From: Rhodococcus sp040643435
Lineage (GTDB): Bacteria > Actinomycetota > Actinomycetes > Mycobacteriales > Mycobacteriaceae
DNA: 64,000 bases
Direction: 5' to 3'
NCBI RefSeq assembly: GCF_040643435.1
Contig: NZ_JBEYUH010000002.1
Location: 124,001-188,000, forward strand
The translations under genes and the position numbers were made by a program. The notes beneath the pieces are model-generated. The model had not been told where the DNA came from and searched no databases. It saw only the letters and a program-made list of their open reading frames with translations. This document shows positions 21,541 to 31,149 of the stretch, piece by piece. Each line of letters opens with the position of its first letter. The first letter of the stretch is position 1.

Positions 21541-21708
21541 CCCTATCCTCCGCACCCCCCCGCGTCGCACCATGATCACCCCGAAAGCCTGCCTTGACCA
21601 GGGTCGAAGTGCCCTTTGCCCGGTATCGGCAGATCACACTCGGACGATCGCCGCATATCGGACGCCGTGGCAAGGTGGAGGGTGACGCGTATCGAGAAGG
21701 AGAGATGG

Positions 21709-23241
21709 ATGCCGAGCACACCGTCCTTGACCATCGCGGACGAGGCCGAACGCAAGTACGCCGCCGCCGCCGACCAGCCGCTTCCGGATCTGGCGGGGCT
21801 GCCCTCCGTCGACACGGTCGATGTCGACCGGATCGGGCTGTCGGCCCAGTACTTCGACACCGCCGATCTGAACCTGCTGCGTTCGAAGATCACACTGCGG
21901 CGGCGTGAGGGCGGTGACGACGCGGGGTGGCATCTCAAACTCCCGTCCGGCCTCGATACCCGTACCGAACTGCATTTTCCACTCGGTGACGATTCGGCCG
22001 AGGACACCCCGGCCGACCTGTCCGGCCTGCTGCGCGGGATCGTCCGCGGCTCCCCGGTGGGCCTGGCCGCGCTGCTCGATACAGAACGCCGTCGGCACCG
22101 GCTTCGCGCCGCCGACGGCACCCTCGTCGCCGAGGTGGTCGTCGACGACGTGGATGCCGTGCGCGAGGCGGACGGATCCCGGACCTGCTGGCGGGAGATA
22201 GAGGTCGAATGGAACTCCGATCTCGGCGAGGAGACGATCACCGATTTCCTCTCGGCGCTGGAGGAGCGTTTCGCTGCTGCCGGGATCATCCGTTCGGAGA
22301 GCCCGTCGAAGCTCCATCGCGTGCTCGGCGACCTGATCCCCACCCGCCCTCCGCTCGCGAAGGGTCTGGTCCCGATACGCGACTATCTGGCAACCGAACT
22401 GCACACCCTCGAGTTGTCGGACATCGCGGTGCGCCGCGATGCGCCCGCATCGGTACACGGCATGCGCAAGGCGGCGCGGAGGTTACGCAGCGCCCTGCAG
22501 ACCTATTCCGGCGAAATCACCGTGGATCCCACAATCGTCGACGAATTGCGCTGGCTCGGAAGACGTCTCAGCCCCTCCCGCGATCTGGAGGTCCAATGGA
22601 AACGACTGGCGGACCGAGTGGTCGACATTCCGGTCGAGTCGCACCGGGAAGCAACCAGAGCCCGTATAGACGAGTACTTCTCGGCCAAGTCGGAGGCCGC
22701 TCGCCTCGAGGCCGTAGAGACCCTGAACTCCGATCGGTACGTCGACCTGCTCACCCGTCTCGAGGCGGCGATATCCGATCTCGCTCCCGCGACGGAGGCG
22801 GTCGGTACCCGGCCGAAGGTGGCACGGAAGGAACTTCTCCGCGCGCTCGAAGCACTCGCGAGGAAGGTTTCCCGCCGCGTCGCGAAGGTCGGCGACGCCG
22901 CCGACTCCACCGAACGCGACGAACTGATGCACCGGGCACGCAAAGGCGCCAAGCGGATGCGTTACGCCATCGAGGTGATCGCACCGCTGCGACCGGCACG
23001 CACCGGCCGGATCCTCGACCGGTTCGACGACTTTCAGGATCTGCTCGGTGAGTTCCAGGACTCCGTCGTGGCGCGGGAACATCTGCTGGACATGCTTGCC
23101 GAGCAGGGCCATATCGCCGAGACCAGTTTCGGGCTCGGGATCCTGTTCCGCATCGAGACCGAGATCGGCGACGCGCAGGCGCAATTTCTCGACAAGGGAT
23201 GGAAGAAGTCCTACCGTGCGGCCCGCCGATTGTGGAGCTGA
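21709..23241 (+). CDS. CYTH and CHAD domain protein
   Basis: A 510-residue protein. Residues about 10-200 are a CYTH triphosphate-tunnel domain (ERKYAA, with many charged strands such as KITLRRREGG). Residues about 220-505 are a CHAD helical domain rich in conserved histidines and basic residues (SVHGMRKAARRLRSALQTY, RDLEVQWKRLADR, LMHRARKGAKRMRYAIE). CHAD domains bind inorganic polyphosphate, and CYTH domains hydrolyse triphosphates or polyphosphate. A role in polyphosphate metabolism or granules is therefore likely but not proven. The ATG 21709 follows AAGGAG. Confidence 0.92.
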   Translation: MPSTPSLTIADEAERKYAAAADQPLPDLAGLPSVDTVDVDRIGLSAQYFDTADLNLLRSKITLRRREGGDDAGWHLKLPSGLDTRTELHFPLGDDSAEDTPADLSGLLRGIVRGSPVGLAALLDTERRRHRLRAADGTLVAEVVVDDVDAVREADGSRTCWREIEVEWNSDLGEETITDFLSALEERFAAAGIIRSESPSKLHRVLGDLIPTRPPLAKGLVPIRDYLATELHTLELSDIAVRRDAPASVHGMRKAARRLRSALQTYSGEITVDPTIVDELRWLGRRLSPSRDLEVQWKRLADRVVDIPVESHREATRARIDEYFSAKSEAARLEAVETLNSDRYVDLLTRLEAAISDLAPATEAVGTRPKVARKELLRALEALARKVSRRVAKVGDAADSTERDELMHRARKGAKRMRYAIEVIAPLRPARTGRILDRFDDFQDLLGEFQDSVVAREHLLDMLAEQGHIAETSFGLGILFRIETEIGDAQAQFLDKGWKKSYRAARRLWS

Positions 23242-23389
23242 TCGGGCACTAAGGCCTCTGGTATCGACCGCCCCGGTCCGGGAACATGAACACCGTCGAC
23301 GACGAGTGGCCGCCGCAACGGGACGGTAACGTGACCTCGAGCCGACCGGCGCACGGGAAGCCGGGCGCCGCAACCAGAAGGAGATATCG

Positions 23390-24283
23390 ATGAGCACACC
23401 GAGCACCGGTAAGGCGGTCGTCGCAGGCGTAGACGGCTCCGAAACTGCTGTAGCGGCAGCGCGGTGGGCCGGCGCCGTGGCGTCGCGTCTCGGGGTACCT
23501 CTTCACCTCGTGCACTCCATGCCCCCGGAGGGCATCTTCTACAGCGAAGCCGCGGTCCTGGTGCAGTCGCAGATGATCCAGCAGCTCGAGGAGGACGGAA
23601 AGAAGCTCCTCGCCGAGGCCGCCGAGAAGATCCGCGCCGACCACCCGGATCTCGAGATCGAGAGCTTCATCGGTCCCGGCCCCGCCGCCAAGTCGTTGCT
23701 CGAAGCCGCCGAGGACGCACGCCTGGTGGTCATGGGCGCCACAGGAGCGGGTGCACTCGAGAACTTCCTGCTCGGATCCACCGTCCTGCGGGTCGCAAAC
23801 CACTCCCCGTGCCCGGTGGTCGTGTGGCGCGGCGACACCGCTACCCCCCTGCCCGACTCCCGGCCCATCGTCGTCGGCGTGGACGGAAGCGAATTGTCCG
23901 CTGCCGCAGTCACTCGGGCATTCGAGCTCGCGTCGGTGCTGAACGTTCCGATCCGGGCCGTGCATTCGTGGATCGGCGATGCCGCACTCGGCGTCGGCGC
24001 CACCGCCGCGCTCGTCGACTGGGATGCCGTCGAATCCTCGGAGACCGCCGTTCTCGCCGAGACTCTGGCCGGTTGGAGCGACCGCTACCCCGACGTCACC
24101 GTCGAGCGGGTGATCGACCGCGGTCCCTCCTCGAAGGTTCTGCTCGCGCATCTCGACGACGCACAGCTCGTTGCGGTCGGAAGCCACGGCCGAGGACAGT
24201 TCCGTGCCGCACTGCTCGGATCCACGAGCCAGAATCTTCTGCACAAGGCGCCGTGCCCGGTGCTCATCGCACGCACGGCCTGA
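23390..24283 (+). CDS. tandem universal stress protein
   Basis: A 297-residue protein of two Usp domains (about 1-148 and 155-297). Each has the ATP-binding signature: MGATGAGALENFLLGST in the first and VGSHGRGQFRAALLGST in the second. The layout equals the double-Usp proteins of mycobacteria such as Rv2005c, which belong to the hypoxia/dormancy (DosR) regulon there. AGAAGGAGA precedes the ATG by 6 nt. Its neighbour across a terminator is a homologue of Rv2004c, the same pairing as in mycobacteria but here convergent. I found no convincing DosR box. Confidence 0.93.
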   Translation: MSTPSTGKAVVAGVDGSETAVAAARWAGAVASRLGVPLHLVHSMPPEGIFYSEAAVLVQSQMIQQLEEDGKKLLAEAAEKIRADHPDLEIESFIGPGPAAKSLLEAAEDARLVVMGATGAGALENFLLGSTVLRVANHSPCPVVVWRGDTATPLPDSRPIVVGVDGSELSAAAVTRAFELASVLNVPIRAVHSWIGDAALGVGATAALVDWDAVESSETAVLAETLAGWSDRYPDVTVERVIDRGPSSKVLLAHLDDAQLVAVGSHGRGQFRAALLGSTSQNLLHKAPCPVLIARTA

Positions 24284-24298
24284 CCGCACCACTCACCG

Positions 24299-24329
24299 GC
24301 GGGGACCCTTCCACGGAAGCGGTCCCCGC
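24299..24329. terminator. bidirectional terminator between usp and the APH/AAA kinase gene
   Basis: Arms GCGGGGACC (24299-24307) and GGTCCCCGC (24321-24329) extend inward through CTTCC/GGAAG with one bulged C and a 2-nt loop. The hairpin fills the 65-bp gap between convergent genes. Confidence 0.8.
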
Positions 24330-24348
24330 TCGTGTCTGCACGCCGTGC

Positions 24349-25878
24349 TCACCACGGGGCGGGACCGACCAGACGCTCGAGCAGGACGGTATCGGCGGTC
24401 CCCGGCGCCGTATCGAGGGCGACCGCCTCGGGCCACGGATCCCGTCGCCGAAGTTGCTCCTCGAGTACCGCGGGCGTGGCGTCGGAAGCGTCATCGCCAC
24501 GTTCGGCACGGGATGCCATGCGCTGCAGGAGGATTCCCTTGTCGGCCCGGCATTCGATCTCGATCAGGTCCACTGCCGCACGCTCGGCGACCTCGCGGGC
24601 GGCGTCGCGGTGTCCGGCCGACAACCAGGTCGCATCCAGCACGACGGACCATCCCTGGGCGAGAGCGGTCTCGGCCCGGCGGAGCAGCTCCCGGTAGGTC
24701 GCCGTGGAATGTGCCGGCGCGTAGAGGCCGGCATCCGTGCCGTCACCCGTGCGGTCGGTGGGTTGCAGGCCCGCCAGTTCCTTGCGGACGACATCGCTCC
24801 GCAACAGCCGCGCCCGGAGATCCGTCGCGATCGTCCGCGAGAGCGTCGTCTTGCCGGTCGCGGAGACACCCCCGACGAGCACCATCCGCACGCGTCCGCG
24901 GTCGAGATGGCGCTCGAGTCGATCGACGAAACCCAGCGCCATCTCTCGCGCGCCGGCGTCACCCTGCTCGTAGCGCAGGGCGGTCACCTTCGCCCGCACC
25001 AGTGCACGGTAGGCGATGTAGTGATGCACGAGCGAAGGAGGCGGGCGATCATCCGAGACGTTGCCGTACTGCTCCAGCAATCGCCGTGCTGCGTCCTCGG
25101 CGCCGAGGCGTTCGAGATCCATTGCGAGAAAGGCGAGATCGAGCAACGCGTCACCGAAACGCAATTCGTCGTCGAATTCGAGACAGTCGATGATGCGCGG
25201 GCCGTCGGCGAGGCAGAAGATGTCGTCGGCGAGCAGATCGCCGTGCCCGTCCACGGCCCGGCCCGCGGCAAGACGTGCATCGAACAACGCACGCCGGCCG
25301 ACGAGAAATCCCCGCACGGCCTCCCGTATCCGTTCCAGTCGATCGGCCCGCACCGCTCCCACTGCCAAGCGGCCGAGATGATCGAGACTGAGCTCCCACA
25401 ACCCGGCGACGAAATCCGCCGAGGCACACCGGTCGATATCGGGATTGTGCGGCGAGGCGGCGTGCAACCCGGCGACCTGGCGGGCGACCTCGTCGATCAC
25501 CGCCGACACGTCTTCCCCACGTCGTACGGCCTCGGCCAGTCGCCGGTCGTCCGGTAACCGGACCATCTCGACGAGGTGCTCGCACAGCTGCCCGTCGGGG
25601 CCGTACACATCGGCGACACCGAGATAGACGTCCGGCGCGAGACGGCGGTTGAGCTCGACTTCACGGTGACAGATCCGTTCACGTGCCTCGCGCGTGCGAT
25701 TGTCGAGAAAGCCCAGGTCGAGCGGCTTCTTCATCTTGTGCACACGATCGCCGACGAAGAAGACCACCGAGGAGTGCGTCTCCCTCAGCCCCGCATAACC
25801 GACACCTTCCACTCCGGCACCTGCGGTCACATCGTCCTCCCAGCCGTCGGCGGGCCCCGAGTCGTTCGCCCACCACAT
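24349..25878 (-). CDS. bifunctional aminoglycoside-phosphotransferase-like / AAA kinase
   Basis: A 509-residue two-domain protein. Residues about 25-310 form an APH-like kinase fold with the catalytic loop HGDLLADD (from 212) and the metal site CLEFDDELR (232-240). Residues about 330-505 form a P-loop kinase with GGVSATGKTT (336-345), similar to gluconate/shikimate-type kinases. This architecture is that of M. tuberculosis Rv2004c, a dormancy-regulon protein of unknown substrate. The exact N-terminus is uncertain; conservation begins near residue 28. It is divergent from plsB across 121 bp. Confidence 0.85.
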   Translation of the reverse strand: MWWANDSGPADGWEDDVTAGAGVEGVGYAGLRETHSSVVFFVGDRVHKMKKPLDLGFLDNRTREARERICHREVELNRRLAPDVYLGVADVYGPDGQLCEHLVEMVRLPDDRRLAEAVRRGEDVSAVIDEVARQVAGLHAASPHNPDIDRCASADFVAGLWELSLDHLGRLAVGAVRADRLERIREAVRGFLVGRRALFDARLAAGRAVDGHGDLLADDIFCLADGPRIIDCLEFDDELRFGDALLDLAFLAMDLERLGAEDAARRLLEQYGNVSDDRPPPSLVHHYIAYRALVRAKVTALRYEQGDAGAREMALGFVDRLERHLDRGRVRMVLVGGVSATGKTTLSRTIATDLRARLLRSDVVRKELAGLQPTDRTGDGTDAGLYAPAHSTATYRELLRRAETALAQGWSVVLDATWLSAGHRDAAREVAERAAVDLIEIECRADKGILLQRMASRAERGDDASDATPAVLEEQLRRRDPWPEAVALDTAPGTADTVLLERLVGPAPW

Positions 25879-25999
25879 TGTCGTTCAGACACAGCACCGG
25901 TGCACCTGCGAACAGCCTTGCCGTTCTCGTCCGGATCGCCCGAACGAACCGGCCACGACAGGTAACTTTCACACCGGGGCGACTTCTGGACGGGGTGAG

Positions 26000-28417
26000 A
26001 TGAGAAACCACGAACTGCAGCACGCAGGAACGGACGACACTGCCCGATCGGGCGGCACCGTGCCCACCTCCGGCGGGCCCACGGTGGCAGTCGTCGCGTA
26101 CACGACGACGCTCGAGCGGACGATGATCGAGGAATGGCTGCGCTCGGACGCGGTACCCACCGAGTACCGCACCCCGATCCGGCCGGAGGCGTACGATCTC
26201 GACTCCCGGGTCCTCGCGGAACGACTCGTCACCCGAACCGACGACCCGCTGATCCTGCCCGTGCGTGTCGCGTGGCTGCCGGCAGAGCGGGACGGTGCGC
26301 GACGCGTGCGGTTCTCCGACGTACTTGCCCTGACCAACCCGCGCAATCCGAATCTCCTGGTACAGAAATGGCTGGTGCGCAAGGGCGCCGACCGGTACCG
26401 CATCGTCGTGGCACAACCTGCTCGGCTGACCGAACTCCGCGCTGCGCTCACGGAGGAGGACCGCGACGCCGACCACGAGGCTCTCGCGCGGTACGTCACA
26501 CGCCGCGCCGTCGTCGCCCTCGAACGGGCCGAACGCGCCGTGATCGGCGACCGCTACAAGGTCCCGCGGCTCGTCGCCGCGCAGATCATGGACTCGGCGG
26601 CCTTCCGGCGCCGTCTCGCCGAGATCGCAACCGAGCACGGCATGTCGCGGGCCGAGGTGGAGTCGCGGGCGCGCAGTTCGCTCGACGAACTGGTCGCGGT
26701 GCAGTCACGTCTTGTCACCGACCTGTTCACGCAGGCGATGCGGCCACTGCACGCGGCGGCCTGGACGGTACACGCCGACGAATCAGGTCTGCGTGCGCTA
26801 CGAGAGTCCAACCGTCGGCATTCCCTGGTGTTCCTTCCCTCGCATCGCTCCTATGCCGACGCCCTCGTCCTCGGCGACATCCTGGCGGCGAACGACTTTC
26901 CCGGTAACCACATCATGGGTGGGGCCAACCTCACGTTCTGGCCGATCGGCCCCGTTGCCCGCCGCACCGGGACGGTGTTCATCCGGCGCAGTTTCGCCGA
27001 CGACGACGTCTACAAGGCCGCCCTCGAGGAGTACTTCGCGTTCCTGCTCAGCAAGCGATTCAACCTGGAGTGGTATTTCGAGGGTGGCCGTACCCGGACG
27101 GGCAAGCTCCGGCCTCCGCGCTACGGATTGCTCAACTACGTGGCCAACGCGATCCGACGAGGCCGGGTCGAGGACGTGATGCTGGTACCGGTGTCGATCA
27201 CCTACGAGGGGCTCGCCGAGGTCGCGGCCGTCGCCGCCGAGCAGACCGGCGCCACCAAGAAACCCGAGGGCCTGACATGGCTCGTCAGATACGCCCGCAA
27301 CCAACGCAAGCGCGCCGGAAACGTGTACGTGCGATTCGGTGATCCGCTGTCTATGCGCGACCTGCTGGTCGCCGGCGGCGATCCCGACCTGGGTGCTCCT
27401 GCGCTCATGGCCCGCGAGTCCACGGCGACAGGCCCCGAAGAGATGCGGCTTGCGCACCGCAAAGCTCTGCAGAAGGTCGCCTTCGAAGTCGCGGTCGGCA
27501 TCAACCGCAACACTCCGGTGACGGTGAACTGCCTGGTGACGCTGGCACTGCTCGGCGTACGCGACAGATCGCTCACGCTCGAGGAGGTGAGAGCCGTGAT
27601 CGCGCCGGTCCGCCGTTACCTCGACCGTCGTGGCGTTCCGCAGGGTGGCGTGCACATGCTCGACGTCGAGGGTGGCCTGGACGACGTGCTCTCGTCCCTG
27701 ACCCATGCGGGAGTCGTCACGACCTACGCCGGTGGGGTGGAACCGGTGTACTCCATCCAGCCGGGCCAGCATCTCGTCGCGGCGTTCTACCGCAACAGCG
27801 GAGTGCACTGGTTCGTGAACCGGTCGATCATGGAACTGGCGATCCTCTACGCGCACGCCAATCCCGGAGAAGACCCCACCAGGGTCGCGTGGGAAGAAGT
27901 GAGGAACCTTCGTGACCTGTTGAAGTTCGAGTTCTTCTTCCCGGACCGCGACACCTTCGAGGCGCAGATGCGCGACGAGCTGGCCGGCCTCTTCCCTTCC
28001 TGGGGCGATACACCCCCCACGAAGGACGATGCCCTCACCGTCCTCATCGAGACCGGTTTCTTCATGTCGCACCGCACCCTGCGGTCGTTCTTCGACGCGC
28101 AGCTCGTCGTGGCCGAACGCCTCGCCGTCCGCGACCCGGCGCTCGAGGTCGACCGCGCCGCCTTCCTGTCCGAGTGCGTAGCGGTGGGTCGGCAGATGCT
28201 GCTGCAACGCCGCTTGTACGGACCCGAATCGGTGTCGTCGGAATTGTTCGCGTCCGCGCTCGACCTGGCACGCAACCGGGGATTGCTCGACCGGAACGAA
28301 GACGCCGATGTCGTCCGCGAACGCAGGCGTGCATTCGCGACGGAGCTGTCGGCGCTGGCCGGTCGGGTCGCGCTCGCCGAATCGCTCGACGTGTCGAACA
28401 GGAAGGTGGAAAGGTGA
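26000..28417 (+). CDS. plsB: glycerol-3-phosphate 1-O-acyltransferase (PlsB type)
   Basis: An 805-residue membrane-associated enzyme that transfers an acyl group from acyl-CoA or acyl-ACP to sn-glycerol-3-phosphate, the first step of phospholipid and triacylglycerol synthesis. All four acyltransferase blocks are visible: HRSYAD (H282, D287), GTVFIRRSF, FEGGRTRTGK and LVPVSITYE. The length matches PlsB rather than PlsC or PlsY. Its stop overlaps the GTG of the HAD-PlsC gene. The same order (plsB2-plsC) occurs in mycobacteria (Rv2482c-Rv2483c). Confidence 0.95.
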   Translation: MRNHELQHAGTDDTARSGGTVPTSGGPTVAVVAYTTTLERTMIEEWLRSDAVPTEYRTPIRPEAYDLDSRVLAERLVTRTDDPLILPVRVAWLPAERDGARRVRFSDVLALTNPRNPNLLVQKWLVRKGADRYRIVVAQPARLTELRAALTEEDRDADHEALARYVTRRAVVALERAERAVIGDRYKVPRLVAAQIMDSAAFRRRLAEIATEHGMSRAEVESRARSSLDELVAVQSRLVTDLFTQAMRPLHAAAWTVHADESGLRALRESNRRHSLVFLPSHRSYADALVLGDILAANDFPGNHIMGGANLTFWPIGPVARRTGTVFIRRSFADDDVYKAALEEYFAFLLSKRFNLEWYFEGGRTRTGKLRPPRYGLLNYVANAIRRGRVEDVMLVPVSITYEGLAEVAAVAAEQTGATKKPEGLTWLVRYARNQRKRAGNVYVRFGDPLSMRDLLVAGGDPDLGAPALMARESTATGPEEMRLAHRKALQKVAFEVAVGINRNTPVTVNCLVTLALLGVRDRSLTLEEVRAVIAPVRRYLDRRGVPQGGVHMLDVEGGLDDVLSSLTHAGVVTTYAGGVEPVYSIQPGQHLVAAFYRNSGVHWFVNRSIMELAILYAHANPGEDPTRVAWEEVRNLRDLLKFEFFFPDRDTFEAQMRDELAGLFPSWGDTPPTKDDALTVLIETGFFMSHRTLRSFFDAQLVVAERLAVRDPALEVDRAAFLSECVAVGRQMLLQRRLYGPESVSSELFASALDLARNRGLLDRNEDADVVRERRRAFATELSALAGRVALAESLDVSNRKVER

Positions 28418-29844
28418 ACATCGAGCAAGCCCTCGAGCGGGTGCGCACGGGTCCGCACGGACCCGAGATCGCAGCCTTCTTCGATTTCGACGGCACGATC
28501 GTCCACGGCTTCTCGGGTGTTCACTTCTTCCGCGATCGGATGCTCGCCGGCAAGGTCTCCGTTTCCGAAATTGCTGCGACGATGCTCAACGGACTACGGG
28601 GGACGGAGAGCGAAGAGGATTTCGAACGCTTCGTCGCGATCGCGTTCAAGGCATGGCGCGGACATACCGAGGACGAGCTCTACGAGATCGGCAGCCGTCT
28701 GTTCATGACGACGATTGCCGGGCATCTGTACCCGGAGGCCTGGCAGCTCGTCGGCGCGCACCAGAATGCGGGCCACACGGTGGTGATCGCCTCGTCGGCA
28801 TCCCGCTACCAGATCCAGGCCGCCGGGGACGCATTGGGCGTCGAGCACATCCTGTTCACTCCCCTCGAGGTCGAGAACGGTGTACTCACCGGCCGGGTGA
28901 ACGGTAAGACTCTGTGGCGCAGCGGGAAAGCAGAAGCGGCGCGCGATTTCGCCGAGACCCACGGCATCGAGACGGCATGCAGCTACGCCTACTCCAACGG
29001 CGGTGAGGACGTGGAATTCCTGGCCCTGACCGGGAATCCCACGGCCACAAATCCCGATCGCACGCTCGCCCGCGTCGCGCTCGAACGCGACTGGCCGATC
29101 CTGCGTTTCCGGCCCCGCGGCACACCCGGCGTGAAGGAACTCGCCCGAACTGCAGCCGCATACGGCGGACTGTTCGGTTCCGTGTGGACCGGCCTCGGCC
29201 TCGGCCTGGTCAATCGAAACCGGAAGACCGCCCTCGATTCGATCATCAGCATCGGCACCGAGGTCTCCCTGGCTCTCGCGGGAGTGAACGTGCGCATCGT
29301 CGGCGAGGCGAACGCGTGGGCCGCGCGACCGGCGGTGTTCATCTTCAACCACCAGAGTCAGCTCGATCCGGTGGTGCTGGCCAAGGTCCTGCGGCAGGAC
29401 TTCACCGGCGTGACCAAGAAGGAGATGGCCAACGATCCGCTCTTCGGGCCGCTGCTGCGTTTCGTCGGAGCCACCTTCGTCGACCGTACGAACACCGAAC
29501 GGGCGGTCGCTGCGCTCGGCCCGGTCGTCGACACCCTTCGGCAGGGGACATCGATCGTCATCGCCCCGGAAGGCACACGCTCGCTGACCCCGGCGATCGG
29601 CAGGTTCAAGAAGGGGGCCTTCCACATCGCGATGCAGGCAGGCGTGCCGATCGTGCCGGTCGTGATACGCAACGCGGGCGAGATTCTGTGGAAGCATTCG
29701 TCCCTGCTGCGCTCGGGTACCGTCGATGTTGCCGTGCTCGAACCGATCGACGTCAGCGGTTGGTCGCGGGAGAATCTCCCTGAGCACATAGCCGAGGTCG
29801 AAGACCTCTACCGACGGACACTGTCGAGCTGGCCCAGCGAATAG
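28414..29844 (+). CDS. plsC: HAD-IB hydrolase fused to 1-acylglycerol-3-phosphate acyltransferase
   Basis: A 476-residue fusion. The N-terminal half (about 18-245) is a HAD-IB phosphatase with the nucleophile pair in FFDFDGT (D24, D26), SSASRYQ and GGEDVEFL. The C-terminal half (about 270-470) is a PlsC acyltransferase with NHQSQLD (H312, D317) and the EGTRS block near 385. It can therefore acylate lysophosphatidate and probably dephosphorylate the product or a related phospholipid. The GTG at 28414 overlaps the plsB stop, with GGAAGG upstream. The next gene follows with no gap. The fusion is also known in mycobacteria. Confidence 0.93.
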   Translation: MNIEQALERVRTGPHGPEIAAFFDFDGTIVHGFSGVHFFRDRMLAGKVSVSEIAATMLNGLRGTESEEDFERFVAIAFKAWRGHTEDELYEIGSRLFMTTIAGHLYPEAWQLVGAHQNAGHTVVIASSASRYQIQAAGDALGVEHILFTPLEVENGVLTGRVNGKTLWRSGKAEAARDFAETHGIETACSYAYSNGGEDVEFLALTGNPTATNPDRTLARVALERDWPILRFRPRGTPGVKELARTAAAYGGLFGSVWTGLGLGLVNRNRKTALDSIISIGTEVSLALAGVNVRIVGEANAWAARPAVFIFNHQSQLDPVVLAKVLRQDFTGVTKKEMANDPLFGPLLRFVGATFVDRTNTERAVAALGPVVDTLRQGTSIVIAPEGTRSLTPAIGRFKKGAFHIAMQAGVPIVPVVIRNAGEILWKHSSLLRSGTVDVAVLEPIDVSGWSRENLPEHIAEVEDLYRRTLSSWPSE

Positions 29845-31032
29845 ATGTCGAACGAGACGGTGAAGCCCGGACATCCGGACGACGACGGTACGCCACACAA
29901 CGACGTCCCGCAGGACCCCGCGCCCGACAGCGCACACGCAAACGCAGCGCCCGAGGGCGCACACGCGAATGCCGCGCACGAGGGCACGGGACGGCTCACC
30001 CCGAAACGCCGTCGCTACCTCAAGTGGATCATCGGCGGATTGCTGGTCGTGGTCCTCACCGTCGAGGTCGTGCTCGTCTGGCCGGAGCTCTCCGAGAGCG
30101 TCCGCCGCCTCGACCATCTGCAGTGGGGGTGGATTCTCGCGGCGGTCTGCGCGTCGATGGCGGAGATGTCGACGTTTGCGCGGGCCCAGCGGGCGCTGCT
30201 GTCCGCTGCGGACGTGAAGATCTCGCAGTGGCAATCACTTTCGGTCACGCTCGCAGCGAACTCGATGAGCGTGACCCTTCCGGGCGGGCCGGTCGTCGGG
30301 ACGACCTTCACCTACCGGCAGATGCGCCATTGGGGTGCGTCGCCGGTCGTGGCGACCTGGCAGCTGGTCATGGCCGGTCTCCTCCAAGCGGCCGGGCTCG
30401 CTCTGCTCGGTCTCGTGGGTGCTCTTCTCGTCGGCGCCAGCAACAACCCGTTCTCGTTGATCTTCTCTATCGGCGGTCTGCTGCTGATGGTCGTGCTCAT
30501 CCAGTACGCGGCGGGCAATCCGGGTTCGTTCGAGTCGATCGGCCTGATCGCCCTGCGGGGGCTGAACCGGATGCGGAAGAAGTCCGAGGAGGCCGGCGCG
30601 CGCGCATGGAAGAAGATCGTCGCCCAATTGAGCGCGGTGCAATTGGACCGCCCGCATGCTGCGCGCGCCTTCGGCTGGTCGCTGGCGAACTGGGCGTGCG
30701 ACGGGGCGTGCCTGGCATTCGCCGCATACGCGGTCGGTGGGGCGCCGAGCCTGGCAGGTATCGCGGTCGCCTATGCGGCCGGAACCGCCACCAGCCGCGT
30801 CATCCCGCTGCTTCCCGCAGGACTCGGCGTCATGGACGCGGTGCTGGTGCCGGCCCTCACCGCGAGCGGGATGTCGGGGGCGCAGGCCTTGTCCGCGGTC
30901 GTGGTCTACAGGTTGATCAGTTTCGTGCTCGTCGCCGTCGTGGGCTGGATCGTCTTCGCCTTCCGCTATCGCGGTGCTTCCCACGCTGTGGACGAGACTC
31001 CCCCAGACCTCCGGCTCTGGGACGACGACTGA
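29845..31032 (+). CDS. lysylphosphatidylglycerol-synthetase-like (UPF0104) membrane protein
   Basis: A 395-residue membrane protein. A polar N-terminal tail of about 55 residues holds a short tandem repeat. Some eight hydrophobic helices follow, with the LPG_synthase_TM/AglD family features NSMSVTLPGGPVVGTTFTYRQ and RVIPLLPAGLGVMDAV. This family comprises flippase domains and relatives without the catalytic synthase part, as here. The ATG touches the plsC stop directly, so it is in the plsB-plsC operon. A role in moving a lipid made by that operon is a fair inference, not shown. Confidence 0.85.
   Translation: MSNETVKPGHPDDDGTPHNDVPQDPAPDSAHANAAPEGAHANAAHEGTGRLTPKRRRYLKWIIGGLLVVVLTVEVVLVWPELSESVRRLDHLQWGWILAAVCASMAEMSTFARAQRALLSAADVKISQWQSLSVTLAANSMSVTLPGGPVVGTTFTYRQMRHWGASPVVATWQLVMAGLLQAAGLALLGLVGALLVGASNNPFSLIFSIGGLLLMVVLIQYAAGNPGSFESIGLIALRGLNRMRKKSEEAGARAWKKIVAQLSAVQLDRPHAARAFGWSLANWACDGACLAFAAYAVGGAPSLAGIAVAYAAGTATSRVIPLLPAGLGVMDAVLVPALTASGMSGAQALSAVVVYRLISFVLVAVVGWIVFAFRYRGASHAVDETPPDLRLWDDD
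29929..29982 (+). repeat. in-frame 27-bp tandem repeat in the N-terminal tail
   Basis: Two adjacent nine-codon units encode SAHANAAPE and GAHANAAHE. It is a local duplication within a disordered cytosolic tail; the nucleotide copies have already diverged at synonymous sites. Confidence 0.85.
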
Positions 31033-31149
31033 GGCACGTCCGCCGATCCGGACCGCTGCCTGCTCGTACCGATCGGGAGGCAAAAACTTCGTGCACACGC
31101 TGTTCGGACGCTAGCGTTGCTCCATCCGAATGAATGGAGGACTAGGTCC

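Noticed and set aside
23240..23262. DosR-like sequence GGGCACTAAGGCC upstream of the Usp gene
   Set aside because: The half-sites do not align with the DosR consensus without an inserted base, so it is too weak to annotate.
25979..25992. GCGACTTCTGGACG between the kinase gene and plsB as a possible DosR box
   Set aside because: It fits only about 8 of 11 fixed positions, and it overlaps the ribosome-binding region of plsB, where it makes little sense.
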